Source of the DNA: Thiotrichales bacterium
Lineage (GTDB): Bacteria > Pseudomonadota > Gammaproteobacteria > HK1
DNA: 64,000 bases
Assembly: GCA_026709935.1 (NCBI GenBank)
Contig: JAPOSC010000081.1
Span: forward strand, 1 to 64,000
Reading direction: 5' to 3'
The position numbers were made by a program, and so were the translations under genes. Within the stretch, counting starts at the first letter, position 1. Each line of letters starts with the position of its first letter. The notes below the pieces were generated by a model. That model was not told the DNA's origin and did no database searches. It was given only the letters and a program-made list of their open reading frames with translations. Shown here one piece after another: positions 43,402 to 53,464 of this stretch.

Positions 43402-43650
43402 ATGAATCTTACCTTGACCGCTGGAGTCTTATTGACCGTGACCCTGATGGGCTGCACCCCGCCGCCCGCACCGCCTCGATATAACGCTCCTGACGCCGCC
43501 TCAGAGGCGAAATTTAGCCGTGACCGACTGGAGTGCGAGCTTTTAGCTCGCGAGGCTGTGCCCCGCGGGAAGGGATTGCTGTCTCCTCTTCTGATACGGG
43601 AAGACAGACAGCGATTTTTTACGCTCTGCATGGAATCTCGGGGCTATTGA
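43402..43650 (+). CDS. Small lipoprotein
   Basis: From ATG 43402 the protein begins MNLTLTAGVLLTVTLMGCTP, with lipobox LMGC. The remaining about 63 residues are short and proline-rich at first (PPPAPPRYNAP), then helical (SRDRLECELLAREAV) with two further cysteines. The gene lies between two direct copies of the recombinase-end sequence (43211 and 43704), like a cassette. Function unknown. Confidence 0.68.
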   Translation: MNLTLTAGVLLTVTLMGCTPPPAPPRYNAPDAASEAKFSRDRLECELLAREAVPRGKGLLSPLLIREDRQRFFTLCMESRGY

Positions 43651-43703
43651 AGCCGTCGCTACCGCTACAGTACCGGGATGCGGCCACCGAGCAAAGGGCC
43701 GTT

Positions 43704-43720
43704 ACGAAGTACTTGTGATC
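43704..43720. repeat. Copy of the XerC-like gene end (site B)
   Basis: ACGAAGTACTTGTGATC is the second copy, 493 bp from site A and in the same orientation. The preceding frame (QYRDAATEQRAVTKYL, stop) is colinear with the recombinase C-terminus HYSAGARAERGAVAKYL, including the catalytic-Tyr position, so the homology extends upstream of the 17 bp. Confidence 0.6.
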
Positions 43721-43871
43721 GAGATGTCCTCACAGTCCCCGGACCGAGAGCCACTCAGGGGCCGCTTAGGATGCTCAAGGGTCGAACCCTGCCTCTGCGC
43801 CGTCTTGCCTCGGCCGTTGTTAGCATGAACATCACCGGACGCTGCGGACGCGCATCGGTATCATGCTGCCC

Positions 43872-44457
43872 ATGAAGCGTCTCGCCCTTACTCTCACCCT
43901 CGTCGCCGCATGCTGGCTGGGCGGGTATCGCTGCGCCGGACGTGGAGGCGGAGGAACTACCCGAATGGGTTGTCCGCCTTATCCTTGATGCCGAGCGGGG
44001 GACGGCTATAGCTCAGTCCATACTTGGGGGGCTGTATCACTCGGGCAAAGACGTTCCCCAAGATTCCGTCGAAGCCGCCAAGTGGTATCGCCTCGCCGCT
44101 GAACAGGGGCACGCCGAGGCTCAGAGAATGCTCGGAGTGATGTACCACAACGGCGACGGCGTTCCGCAGGACTACGCCGAAGCCGCCAAGTGGATTCGCA
44201 TCGCAGCCGAGCAAGGAGACGCCAGTGCTCAGTACAATCTCGGACTGATGCACGGCAGCGGTGCTCCCCAAGACTATGCCGAAGCCGCTAGGTGGTGCGT
44301 CCGCGCCGAGCTAGGGTTCATTGCCGACACTCAGAGCGAACTTTCTTGGGCCCGCCGCGAAGGTTTTACAGAAACCGAGACAGCGAAAATTCGAATTTAT
44401 CGCGAGCAGCAACAAGAGCAGGCGCGAGAATGCATAGATGCGGCCGTCCGGCCGTGA
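43872..44457 (+). pseudogene. Sel1-repeat secreted protein, frameshifted in the signal peptide
   Basis: ATG 43872 starts a good signal peptide (MKRLALTLTLVAACWLGG), but the frame then leaves the mature part. Removing one G near 43920-43925 would give ...CWLGGIAAPDVEAEELPEWV and join it to the 171-aa frame at 43942-44457. That frame has three Sel1 (TPR-like) repeats (GSILGGLYHSG-type, AQRMLGVMYHNGDGVPQDYA, AQYNLGLMHGSG...QDYAEAARW). Sel1 proteins are scaffolds for interactions in the periplasm. It could be a mutated copy, a phase-off state or a sequencing error. Confidence 0.6.
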
Positions 44458-44475
44458 CGCTACAGGGAGACCGCC

Positions 44476-44664
44476 ATGACCACCCAGACACGAAGACCGA
44501 CACCGCACAAGATCGCGATCTCGCACCTGAGCTACCAGCCGAGCAAGGCAGGGCTGGAGGAAGACATGCGGGTCGATGCGACGTTCGATGAAGCGGTAGC
44601 GGCCCTGGCGCGACCGGTAAAGAAGCACTACGTCAAGCCGACGAATAAGGTAAGGGCGAAGTAG
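44476..44664 (+). CDS. Hypothetical basic protein
   Basis: The 62-aa frame (RRPTPHKIAISHLSYQPSKA ... KKHYVKPTNKVRAK) has AGGGAGACC upstream of the ATG. It is basic with no membrane segment or known motif. Its stop overlaps the GTG start of the next gene, suggesting co-expression. Confidence 0.45.
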   Translation: MTTQTRRPTPHKIAISHLSYQPSKAGLEEDMRVDATFDEAVAALARPVKKHYVKPTNKVRAK

Positions 44665-44891
44665 TGGAGTGGTGGTGGTGCTTTGTAGGTGCAGGAACCT
44701 GCGTTTGTTTTATCGTGATTGCTACGGCGCTGTTTTCTCGGCGGGACGCTCGAATGAGCGCACATAAGATCACGCTCTATGGGACTGAGGAAAAGATCGT
44801 ACTTTGGCTCGGCATCTTGGCGTGGTTGTTCATTTCTCGGGGTGCATTTTTCGGCACGTTTATCTGGCTCGGATTCTACCTAGCGACCTAG
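44664..44891 (+). CDS. Small two-helix membrane protein
   Basis: The GTG at 44664 overlaps the preceding stop (TAGTGG). The 75 residues form two hydrophobic helices (CFVGAGTCVCFIVIATALF and IVLWLGILAWLFISRGAFFG...IWLGFYL) joined by a polar loop. The local sequence is more AT-rich than the neighbours. No family recognised; such small membrane proteins occur as toxins or accessory proteins in islands. Confidence 0.5.
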   Translation: MEWWWCFVGAGTCVCFIVIATALFSRRDARMSAHKITLYGTEEKIVLWLGILAWLFISRGAFFGTFIWLGFYLAT

Positions 44892-44960
44892 ATTTCGGCA
44901 CTTTCCTACATAATTCCCCAAAATTGCCTATCGGAAGCTACCGGACGGGAGCACACACCG

Positions 44961-45315
44961 TGTCCACGACCGCCCTCACCTTCACGGGCGACGCGGGTGG
45001 CACGTTGTCGGCCGAGGCCAGCGACGATGCGCAGTCCGCCATCGCCGCCAACACCCACGCCGCACCTACCGGGGCGCACTCGCCCGGTTCGATGCGGCCA
45101 GCATCGTCGAGGGGCCGCTGTTTCGTCGCGTGCTTCGAAGCGGACACCCGACGAGAGCACGCCTCACCGCGCGGGTGCTGCGGGCCATCATCACCCGATG
45201 GGCCGCCGCGGCTGGCATTGAGGACGGCCGGATCTCCGGGCGCCCGGGCCTGCGGCACCCGTCGAGCGAAGTCTACGGGGGGAACATCAAACACAATGCA
45301 GAGTTCGCGCGCTGA
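44961..45315 (+). pseudogene. Degenerate tyrosine recombinase
   Basis: One frame reads RTYRGALARFDAA, the start of a core-binding domain, directly followed by EGPLFRRVLRSGHPTRARLT, ARVLRAIITRWAAAAGIEDG and RISG, the part of a recombinase just before the box II histidine. The DNA encoding the centre (box I Arg) and the end (H-x-x-R and Tyr) are missing or scrambled. It is a deletion relic, the third recombinase sequence in the island. Confidence 0.55.
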
Positions 45316-45396
45316 GAACGCAAGCACCCCTTGCACCCACAACCCGCGCTGGGCCGATACACTGTGCCGTTCCTCCCCCCACCGCAGGACCAGACC

Positions 45397-45597
45397 ATGC
45401 GCACATCACCACCGGGACGCGCGGCCCATGCCGCCGAGCAGGACGGCATCCAGCGCATCGAAGCCGCCCTCCGGGCGACGCCAGAAGCGGCAGAGGTGGA
45501 TTTCGAAGCAGCACGCCAGCGTGCGCTGGAGCGGGTGCAGTACCACGCGCCTTCGCCGGTCACGCTTGAGCTGCACCGACGACGGAACCTCGCATGA
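45397..45597 (+). CDS. Small partner (putative antitoxin) of the PIN-domain protein
   Basis: The 66-aa protein from ATG 45397 (AEQDGIQRIEAALRATPEAA, EVDFEAARQRALERVQYHAP) is helical and acidic. Its stop overlaps the ATG of the PIN gene (ATGA), as in VapBC-like pairs. No known antitoxin fold is evident. The role is inferred from size and position only. Confidence 0.55.
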   Translation: MRTSPPGRAAHAAEQDGIQRIEAALRATPEAAEVDFEAARQRALERVQYHAPSPVTLELHRRRNLA

Positions 45598-46514
45598 GCA
45601 CACACCCCCCGACACCCGCCATCACGTTCGACACGAACGTCGTCGCCGTCAGCAACACGCGCGTGTTCTGGGCCACGCTCTGCGAAGACATCGGGCAATC
45701 CATGGTACTGACCCCGACCGCGAGCATGGAGGTCGTGCGCAGAATCCTCTTCGAAACCGAACGCGAATGGACGAAAACGCTCAAGACCATCAACCACGAG
45801 CAAGGGCTGGGATGGAGCGCCATCACCGTCCGCCGGCTGGCCACGCTCGCCGCACAAACCGCCCGAGACTGGTTCAGGGACACACTGCGCCAACAAGGGT
45901 CGATCTACGCGAACACCCCACGACGCTCCGCTGAAGTCGAAGCGCTCGAAGCGCGCATCGACGATGCCCTCGACGATGCGATCTTCAGCGACTCGGACGG
46001 CAACGGCGTGAGAGACCGACGCATCGTCGTCGAAGCGATGGCCCGGGGCTACGACATTCTCGCCTCGAACAACATCGCGTCCATCGATCACGGCATGCTG
46101 CGCCATTGGCTGACCACCTGCGGCACCCCGAAGCTCGGGCTGACGACAACCATCGTGCGCCCCGAGCATGCGGAAGAGCGATTGCGCATCGCCTACGACA
46201 GACCGATGCACTGGACGGCCACCGCCGCGGCTCGGGCAAGCGTGACCGACCCGGACAATCCTCAGCAGGCGGCAAAGGAAATGGTCGCATTGCTCGACCG
46301 GTTCGAACAACGCGGCATGGCCGAGCTCAAGATGCGTATCGCCCGAACGATTGAGCAGCCTCAAGCGCTGCGCGCCGTGCTCGCGCAGGTCACACGCCAC
46401 GGCACGAGCCGCGCCATGCGCGCAGAGCAGGCCATGCATGCAGCCGCAACCACCGCGGTATCGACACGCGCAGGCATCGACATTCCTCGCTCGTCAACGG
46501 ATCCTGTGGGATAG
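45594..46514 (+). CDS. PIN-domain protein (putative toxin nuclease)
   Basis: The 306-aa protein starts with the PIN signature ITFDTNVVAV (first catalytic Asp), then LTPTASMEVVRRI with the conserved Glu, and DRRIVVEAMARGYDILASNN with the later acidic residues. PIN domains are Mg-dependent RNases. It is about twice the size of VapC; the extra 130 residues at the C-terminus (EMVALLDRFEQRGMAELKMR and beyond) are unassigned and may be specific to the system. It lies between a small partner gene and the Type ISP restriction gene, all on the same strand. Confidence 0.75.
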   Translation: MSTHPPTPAITFDTNVVAVSNTRVFWATLCEDIGQSMVLTPTASMEVVRRILFETEREWTKTLKTINHEQGLGWSAITVRRLATLAAQTARDWFRDTLRQQGSIYANTPRRSAEVEALEARIDDALDDAIFSDSDGNGVRDRRIVVEAMARGYDILASNNIASIDHGMLRHWLTTCGTPKLGLTTTIVRPEHAEERLRIAYDRPMHWTATAAARASVTDPDNPQQAAKEMVALLDRFEQRGMAELKMRIARTIEQPQALRAVLAQVTRHGTSRAMRAEQAMHAAATTAVSTRAGIDIPRSSTDPVG

Positions 46515-46670
46515 CCACCGACTCGGCCATGCCACCAGCGACGGTGCCACGCCGCCGTGCAGATGGTTCAGGGCGTTCGAGCAGTTCCGAGCGTACGACG
46601 GACAATGACACCGCGGGGGGTACCATGAACACGACACCCCCCTGAACACCCACCATCACGAGATCGGACA

Positions 46671-49600
46671 TTGAACAACGGATTCGGACACGCGTTGCAG
46701 CACATCCGGGCGACTGCCGGCACCGAAGCGGCGAAGGGACGGCTCTTCGAGCGGCTGATGAAGACCTACTTCGAAGAAGACCCGCTCTACCGGGACCGCT
46801 TCACCAAGGTGTGGCTCTGGCACGAATGGGCCAGCGAACGTTCAGACTTCGACGCCCGGGACATCGGGATTGATCTCGTCGCTCGCGAGCGCGACGGCGA
46901 CCACTGCGCGATCCAGTGCAAGTGCTATGCCCCCGACACCCGGATCACGAAACAAAGTCTCGATTCCTTCATCTCGGCCTCCGCCCGAGCCCCGTTCACC
47001 GCCCGACTCGTCGTCGATACCGGTCACGCGTGGGGCGACAACGCGAGCAACACCATCAAGGGGCTGACGCCGGCGTGCAGCGTACTGCACCACAGCAATC
47101 TGGCGAACGCGTCCTTCGTCTGGCCCGACCTGAACCGACAAGACCCCGAACAGCTCAAGTACCTCGCCGAACCGCTGACACCGCTCACGCACCAGGCGGA
47201 AGCGATCGAAGCGACACTCCAGGGGCTCGATGCGCACGACCGCGGCAAGCTGATCATGGCGTGCGGGACCGGAAAAACATTCACCGCGCTCCGTATCGCT
47301 GAAACCTACGCAGGCACTGGCGCGACGGTCCTCTACCTGGTCCCGTCCATCGCACTGATGGGCCAGGCCATGCGCGAATGGGCGCTCCAGCGCAACGTAC
47401 TCCACCGCTACATCGGTGTGTGCTCCGATGTGAAAACCGCCCACGACGACGAAGACGTCCCGCTCGAAGAACTCGAAATCCCCGTCACGACGAACGCCGA
47501 AGCCGTCACAAAGGCACTCCGCGACCGGCAACACGATGCGATGACCGTCGTCTTCTGCACCTACCAGTCCCTGCCCGTCATCGCCAAGGCGCAGCGCGAC
47601 GGCGTTCCGACCCTGGACCTCGCACTGTGCGACGAAGCACACCGCACCACCGGCGTGGACGCCCCCGACGACCGCACCTCACCGTTCGTCCTCATCCATG
47701 ACGCCCAGCGCATCCGGACTCGGAAACGCCTCTACCTGACCGCCACCCCCCGGATCTACACCACCGGGGCACGGGCCAAAGCGGTGAGACGCGACGCAGA
47801 GCTCTTCTCGATGGACGACCCCGCCATCTACGGCGACGTCTTCTACCACCTGCCCTTCTCGCGCGCGGTCGAACAGAACCTGCTCTCGGACTACAAGGTC
47901 GTCGTGCTCGCGCTGTCCGAGGAGCACATCGAAGGGGCCCTGCAAGCGCATCTCGCCGAGAAATCGAGCGAGATCAACCTCACCGACGCCGCCAAGATCG
48001 TGGGCTGCTGGCGCGCGCTCCAGAACCCCGAAGGCACGACTCCGGGGGCCGAACGCACAGCCCCGTTGACCCGGGCCATCGCGTTCACCAACACCATCGT
48101 GGCCTCGAAACGCCTCGACAAGCACTGGAACGACATCATCACCCAGGCCATCGCACACCTGCCTGAGAACGAACAGGCAAGCGCCCTGCGGTGCCAGACC
48201 AAACACGTCGACGGGACAAGCAACGCGCTCGTACGCAAGGAGCGCATCCAGTGGCTCGAAGGCGCGACGGCCGACGAATGCCGCGTCCTGTCCAATGCGC
48301 GGTGCCTCACCGAAGGGGTCAACGTCCCCGCCCTCGACGCCGTGCTGTTCATGAGCCCGAGAAACTCGCACATCGACATCGTGCAGGCCGTCGGGCGGGT
48401 GATGCGCAAAGCACCGGGGAAGCAATACGGCTACATCATCCTGCCCATCGCGGTGCCCGCATACATGACGGCCGAAGCGGCACTGAACGACAACAAGCGG
48501 TTTGCCCAGGTCTGGGGCGTCCTGCGGGCGCTGCGTTCGCACGACGATCGACTCGACGCCGAAATCAACCAGATTGACCTCAACAAGCGCCGGCCCGAGC
48601 GCATCATCCTGGGGGGAGACGGTGCGCGTGAAGACAGCGCCGCTGACAACCTCTCCTTGCCATTCCCACCGCTCGACCTGCCCCCCGGGGTCATCTACGC
48701 CAAAATTGTCGAGAAGTGCGGGGACCGCAAGTACTGGGAGACCTGGGCCAAGGACGTCGCGGACATCTTCGCCCGGCTCGTCGGACGGATTCAGGGGCTT
48801 CTTGAACACCCCGACAACGACGCGCTCCGCGAATGGTTCGAAGCGTTCCACGAAGAGCTGACCACGACCATCAACACTTCGATCACCAAAGCGAGCGCCA
48901 TTGAGATGATGGCCCAGCACATTCTGACCGGGCCCGTCTTCGAGGCGCTCTTCGAGCACTACGACTTCGCCGGGGGCAACCCGGTGGCGCGAGCGCTAAA
49001 CGAGCTGCGGCAAGATTTCGGCGAGTTCGGGCTAGAGAACGAGACCCGCGACCTCGCGGGGTTCTACGAGAGCGTGCGCCTGCGAGCGCGGGGACTCGAC
49101 AACCCGGAAGCGCGCCAGCGCGTGCTGATGGAGCTCTACGAGAAGTTCTTCGCCACCGCGATGAAGAAGGATGCAGAGCGGCTCGGTATCGTCTACACCC
49201 CGGGCGAGATCGTCGACTTCATTCTGAACAGCGCGGATGCGGTGCTGCGCCAGGAGTTCGGGCGCTCGCTCGGCGGCGAAGGCGTCCATGTCCTCGACCC
49301 CTTCACCGGCACCGGCGTCTTCCTGGTCCGGCTCCTGCAATCGGCGCTGATTGATCAGGTCGATCTGAAACGAAAGTACCGGGAAGAGCTGCACGCCAAC
49401 GAGCTTGTGCTGCTCGCCTACTACATCGCCGCCATCCACATCGAGGAGGCGTTCCGCGGGCGCGTCGGAGACGACAGCGCCCATGAGCCCTTCGGCGGCA
49501 TCGTGCTCACCGACACGTTCAACCTGCACACCGAGCGCGCAGGATTCCCGAGGGACTGGCTCCCGGACAACAGCGAACGCGCCGAGCGCCAGCAGAAGCT

Positions 49601-51643
49601 GCCCATTCAGGTCATCGTTGGCAATCCGCCGTGGTCAGTCGGCCAGCGAAGCTCGGCCGACGACAACCCGAACGTGAACTATCCGGAGATCGAGGGACGG
49701 ATCGCCGAAACGTATGCGGCCCGCTCCACCGCGACGCTCAAGAACAGCCTCTACGACACGTACAAGATGGCCATTCGGTGGGCCTCGGACCGCATCGGCG
49801 AACAGGGAGTCATCGCCTTCGTCACCAACGGCTCCTGGATCGACGGCAACGTGGACTCCGGGGTACGGGCGTGCTTGGCGGAGGAGTTCAGTACCGTCTA
49901 CGTGCTGAATTTGCGGGGGAATGCCCGGACATCCGGGACACGGCGCCGTGCCGAAGGAGACAATGCGTTCGGTCAGGGCTCCCGGGCACCGGTCGCGGTC
50001 ACCGTGCTGGTGCGGAACCCCCATGTCGCCCACACCGGCTGCCGCATCCTCTACCGCGACATCGGGGACTATCTCACCCGCGAAGATAAGTTCGACCGCG
50101 TGCGCGAATGGAGATCGATTGCGGGCATCGACGACTGGCAGGTCATCACCCCCGACAGACACCACGACTGGATCGGTCAACGCGACGCGGCGTTCGCCCG
50201 GCTCTACCCGTTGGGGTCGAAGGCAGCGAAGGCGGGTCGGAGCGACGATGCCGTGTTTCAGCTTTTCAGCAACGGCTACAAGAGCGGGCGCGACGCGTAC
50301 ATCTACAATTTCTCGTGGTACGCCTGCGCCGAGCATGCGCGGATGATGGTAGACGACTATCGCGGTGCCCTCGCGGTGAGGGAGGCGCATCCCGAGTACA
50401 CCATTGACGATGCGGCGAGTCGCCATTCCTCGCATGTGCGGTGGGACCGCGAGTTGAAGAACAATCTGCGCCGAAATAAGACAGTCAGTTACTCGGGAGA
50501 GCGAATCTGGAAAACCCAGTACCGGCCCTTCGTCAAGCAATACTGCTACGTCGACTACGTACTGGTCCAAACAAAATCCCAACAGGACCGCATCTTCCCG
50601 ATAGGAAGCGATGAACAACAAGCAATTGCAAAAGATCTGTTCGCCCCAACGGTGAGCGGTGTTGGCACAGGTGTTGCACCGACCGACCGACCGACCGACC
50701 GACCGACCGACCGACCGACCGACTTCAGGCCAGCCGCGCAATATGCGTGCCCGGCGTGGGGTCAGTCAAACCCTTCTCCGCGATCATGGTCGATACCATG
50801 CCCGACCTGGAGCTGGTGTCGAAGGGGCAATGCTTCCCCCGCTACCGTTACGCACCGCAAATCGCGTCATCTGCACACCGGGACGCGGAGCCACCAAACC
50901 GTTCTCTGTCCTCATCACCGATCGGATGCCCGACCTCCACTTCCTCGAGTTCGGACAATGCTTCCCCCGATGGGTCTACCCCGCCTATCGGGGGTATCTT
51001 TGACGAGGCTCCCACCGAACTCGCACCCGAGGACAACATCACCAACGCCACACTCACTGCGTTCCGAACGCACTATGACGACACGTCGATCACGAAGGAT
51101 CAGATCTTCGACTACATCTACGGCATTCTGCATGCCGCAGACTTCCGCGAACGGTTCGCGAACGATCTGGCGAAGGAGCTTCCGCGTGTGCCCTTCGCGC
51201 ACGATTTCCATGCCTTCGCCGATGCTGGAAAAGCGCTCTCAGCGCTGCACCTCGGCTACGAGCACTGCGCCGAGTACCCGCTGGAGATCGAGTTCAACCA
51301 GCCCGGCACCCCCGAACCGCAGCATTTCCGTATCGGAACACGCAAAATGCGATTCAAAAACCAGGCACAGAGCATCCTCCAGGTCAACGAGCACATCCAG
51401 ATCACCGGAATTCCTCCGGAAGCCCATGAGTATCAGGTCAACGGACGGACCCCGCTGGGATGGTTCATGGATCGCTATCGCATCGTTCAAGACAAGGAGA
51501 GCGGCATCGTCAACGACCCCAATGGGTGGTTCGAACACCCCGAAGATCTGGTGACCGCCATCCGACGCATCGTCCATGTCAGCGTGGAAACGCATCGCAT
51601 CGTACAGGGACTGCCTGAAGCAGCGGAAAAGACGAACGCCTGA
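46671..51643 (+). CDS. Type ISP restriction-modification enzyme, phase-variable (out of frame here)
   Basis: A single polypeptide restriction-modification enzyme of the LlaBIII/Type ISP kind, starting at TTG 46671. Domains: Mrr-like nuclease, residues about 20-140 (ARDIGIDLVA, AIQCKCYA); superfamily 2 helicase, about 165-640 (MACGTGKTFTALRIAE, CDEAHRTTG, DIVQAVGRVMRKAPGK); N6-adenine methyltransferase with motif I LDPFTGTGVFLVRLL (about 874) and motif IV GNPPWSVGQ (about 983), then the target-recognition part. At 50681 a (GACC)10 tract shifts the reading frame: upstream is frame 0, but the conserved C-terminus (FAHDFHAFADAGKALSALHL, to 51643) is in another frame. One more repeat unit would restore a 1658-aa protein; the current frame gives a nonsense tail to 51554. 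Confidence 0.85.
50681..50723. repeat. Tetranucleotide tract (GACC)10 inside the Type ISP gene
   Basis: Ten perfect GACC units plus GAC, preceded by ACC, encode an Asp-Arg-Pro-Thr repeat in every frame. Such tracts change length by strand slippage; each unit shifts the frame by one base. Confidence 0.97.
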
Positions 51644-51787
51644 CGGGCGCCGATAGCGATTACGAAGTGAAGTGCGACCAGGACCCCTCACCAGGGGGCA
51701 TATCCGCGACCGGCGCAACACCGGGCGAGGGTCGCACGCACCGCACCGGGCTCCGTTCGGGTTCGAGGTAGACGTCGCCAAGCTCGT

Positions 51788-53464
51788 CTACTCGCCATCA
51801 CGCGCCCTCCGGTAGGCATCGCCTGCGCGTTCCGTACCGGGCGGTTGCATCGGCATGGATACCGGCGCGGAGGTGGAATCGGCTCCATTCCCCCTTGCAC
51901 CCCGGCTCCCGAACCGTTGAACCGTTGACGTTCCCTGTTTTTCAGGGTTTTCCGTATCGTCCGAACCGTTGGCGGCGATTTCGGTGTCAACGGTTGGCGA
52001 ATCGCGCAAATGCCTTGTTTCACGGCACGTCAACGGTTCAACGGTCTGAGAACAATCCTCGTCGGAAAGGTAGGCGGCCCACGCCTCGGCGAATGACGCT
52101 CGCTCGTAGCCCTTCGCATCCTTGCCGCCGTCGAATCGAAGCGTCTTCGCCTGGATACCATATTCCGCCAACATCCGCCCGCGAGCTTGCGGCGTGATTG
52201 CTTTCCCGGTCCTCGGCATTGCTGACCATGGACGCTCAGGAAGCTCGATCAGCGCCCTGTCGAGCTCCTTCGATGAGAGACGTTCCGGGTCCCCCATGCG
52301 CTGGAACACTTCGCGTATGTCGGCGAGCAGCATCGTCCCGAGCGTTTCACCATCGGCGACGGCCGCGGCACTCACCGAAAGTGCATAGGCCGCCGCCCGA
52401 GCCAGCATCGGCCAGTCGCCGCCGGCCGCGTCCGCAATCGCAAACAGGGGGCGCCACACTTGCGCGATCCGTCCGATAAGCCTGTCCGTATCCGGATCCG
52501 CATCGCGCAACATCGCCTCGTTGTCCGCCGCCCACCGGGCGCACTTGCGCCGTAAGTCTTCGCCAACGGGGTCGCGGTCGGCGCGAAGCTCGGGAAGCGG
52601 GCGAGTCGCCCGGGTCATCGGGATCACTACCGATCGCGAAGTGAGCATGTCATCCATGCCAGCGAGCTTGCGCCCATTCATCGCCTTCGGCGCGAAGGTA
52701 GAGAAAGTGCGAACCTCGTTCGATTCGCCCACGCACCGATCGACAGCCGCGAGCCGTCGCGTGAAACCAGCGAGTAGAATGCCGCGCATGGGGTCTTCCG
52801 GGCGCCGCTTCAAGAAGTGCTGCGCCTCGTCGAACAGGATGGTCGGACCGTCGCGATCGATCATGCGGAACAGCGCAGCGACCGATGCGTCGCTTGCTGG
52901 CTTCGGCCGCCGCACGATCCAGGACAGCAGTTCCGTGACGCGTGTCTTGCCGGCCTCGCGTTCGGGCGCCGTCACCATCAGGTAAGGAGAAACAGCGAAA
53001 GCAAGAAATACCCACGTGTAGAGCGCCCACAAGGCCACCGCCACCGCACCGCCTTCGGGCAGACTCGCGTAGTGCTCGGCCTTTGCCTTGAGCGCGCCGA
53101 GTAGTGCCGCTCCGACCACCGGGTCCGGCCACGGCTCTGGATCGTCCCATTCGATGGGCCGGCCTTGCCCTCTGTCGCTGCTTTCACCGGAACTCGCTCT
53201 GGTCAGCTTGTCGAAGTCAGCGATCGGGAGGCCGGCGAAGTCCTTGAATGCTTTTCGCAGATTCGCCCGGTCCGCATCCGGCAGCCTGGCGAGCGCCGTC
53301 TGGTGCTCGAACGGACTTCCGGGAAGCGTTTTCGTCCGCTCGATCAGGTCTTCGGGTAGGCCGTTGCGCTTCAAGGCTTCGACGGCCGCCTTGCGTAATT
53401 CACCCTCGGCCTTGGTTGCCTGGATGCCCTTCGCCGTCTCGATGGTCGAGTTCATCTTGCTCAT
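51788..53464 (-). CDS. DUF3631-domain helicase/ATPase-like protein
   Basis: The ATG at 53464 overlaps the primase gene stop and gives 558 aa. The centre has an AAA-like P-loop region (YLMVTAPEREAGKTRVTELL, about 170) and a Walker B-like GPTILFDEAQHFLKRRPEDP. The C-terminal part (TPQARGRMLAEYGIQAKTLR, FAEAWAAYL) is the DUF3631 domain of phage and plasmid replication proteins. The last 100 residues are low-complexity. With the primase it forms the island's replication module. Confidence 0.82.
   Translation of the reverse strand: MSKMNSTIETAKGIQATKAEGELRKAAVEALKRNGLPEDLIERTKTLPGSPFEHQTALARLPDADRANLRKAFKDFAGLPIADFDKLTRASSGESSDRGQGRPIEWDDPEPWPDPVVGAALLGALKAKAEHYASLPEGGAVAVALWALYTWVFLAFAVSPYLMVTAPEREAGKTRVTELLSWIVRRPKPASDASVAALFRMIDRDGPTILFDEAQHFLKRRPEDPMRGILLAGFTRRLAAVDRCVGESNEVRTFSTFAPKAMNGRKLAGMDDMLTSRSVVIPMTRATRPLPELRADRDPVGEDLRRKCARWAADNEAMLRDADPDTDRLIGRIAQVWRPLFAIADAAGGDWPMLARAAAYALSVSAAAVADGETLGTMLLADIREVFQRMGDPERLSSKELDRALIELPERPWSAMPRTGKAITPQARGRMLAEYGIQAKTLRFDGGKDAKGYERASFAEAWAAYLSDEDCSQTVEPLTCRETRHLRDSPTVDTEIAANGSDDTENPEKQGTSTVQRFGSRGARGNGADSTSAPVSMPMQPPGTERAGDAYRRARDGE

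Noticed and set aside
46842-47642. 266-aa, 47679-48959 and 49635-50741 minus-strand ORFs
   Set aside because: All are antisense to the Type ISP restriction enzyme, whose motifs are unmistakable.
50681-50723. CRISPR array
   Set aside because: The GACC units are contiguous with no spacers; it is a simple sequence repeat inside a gene.
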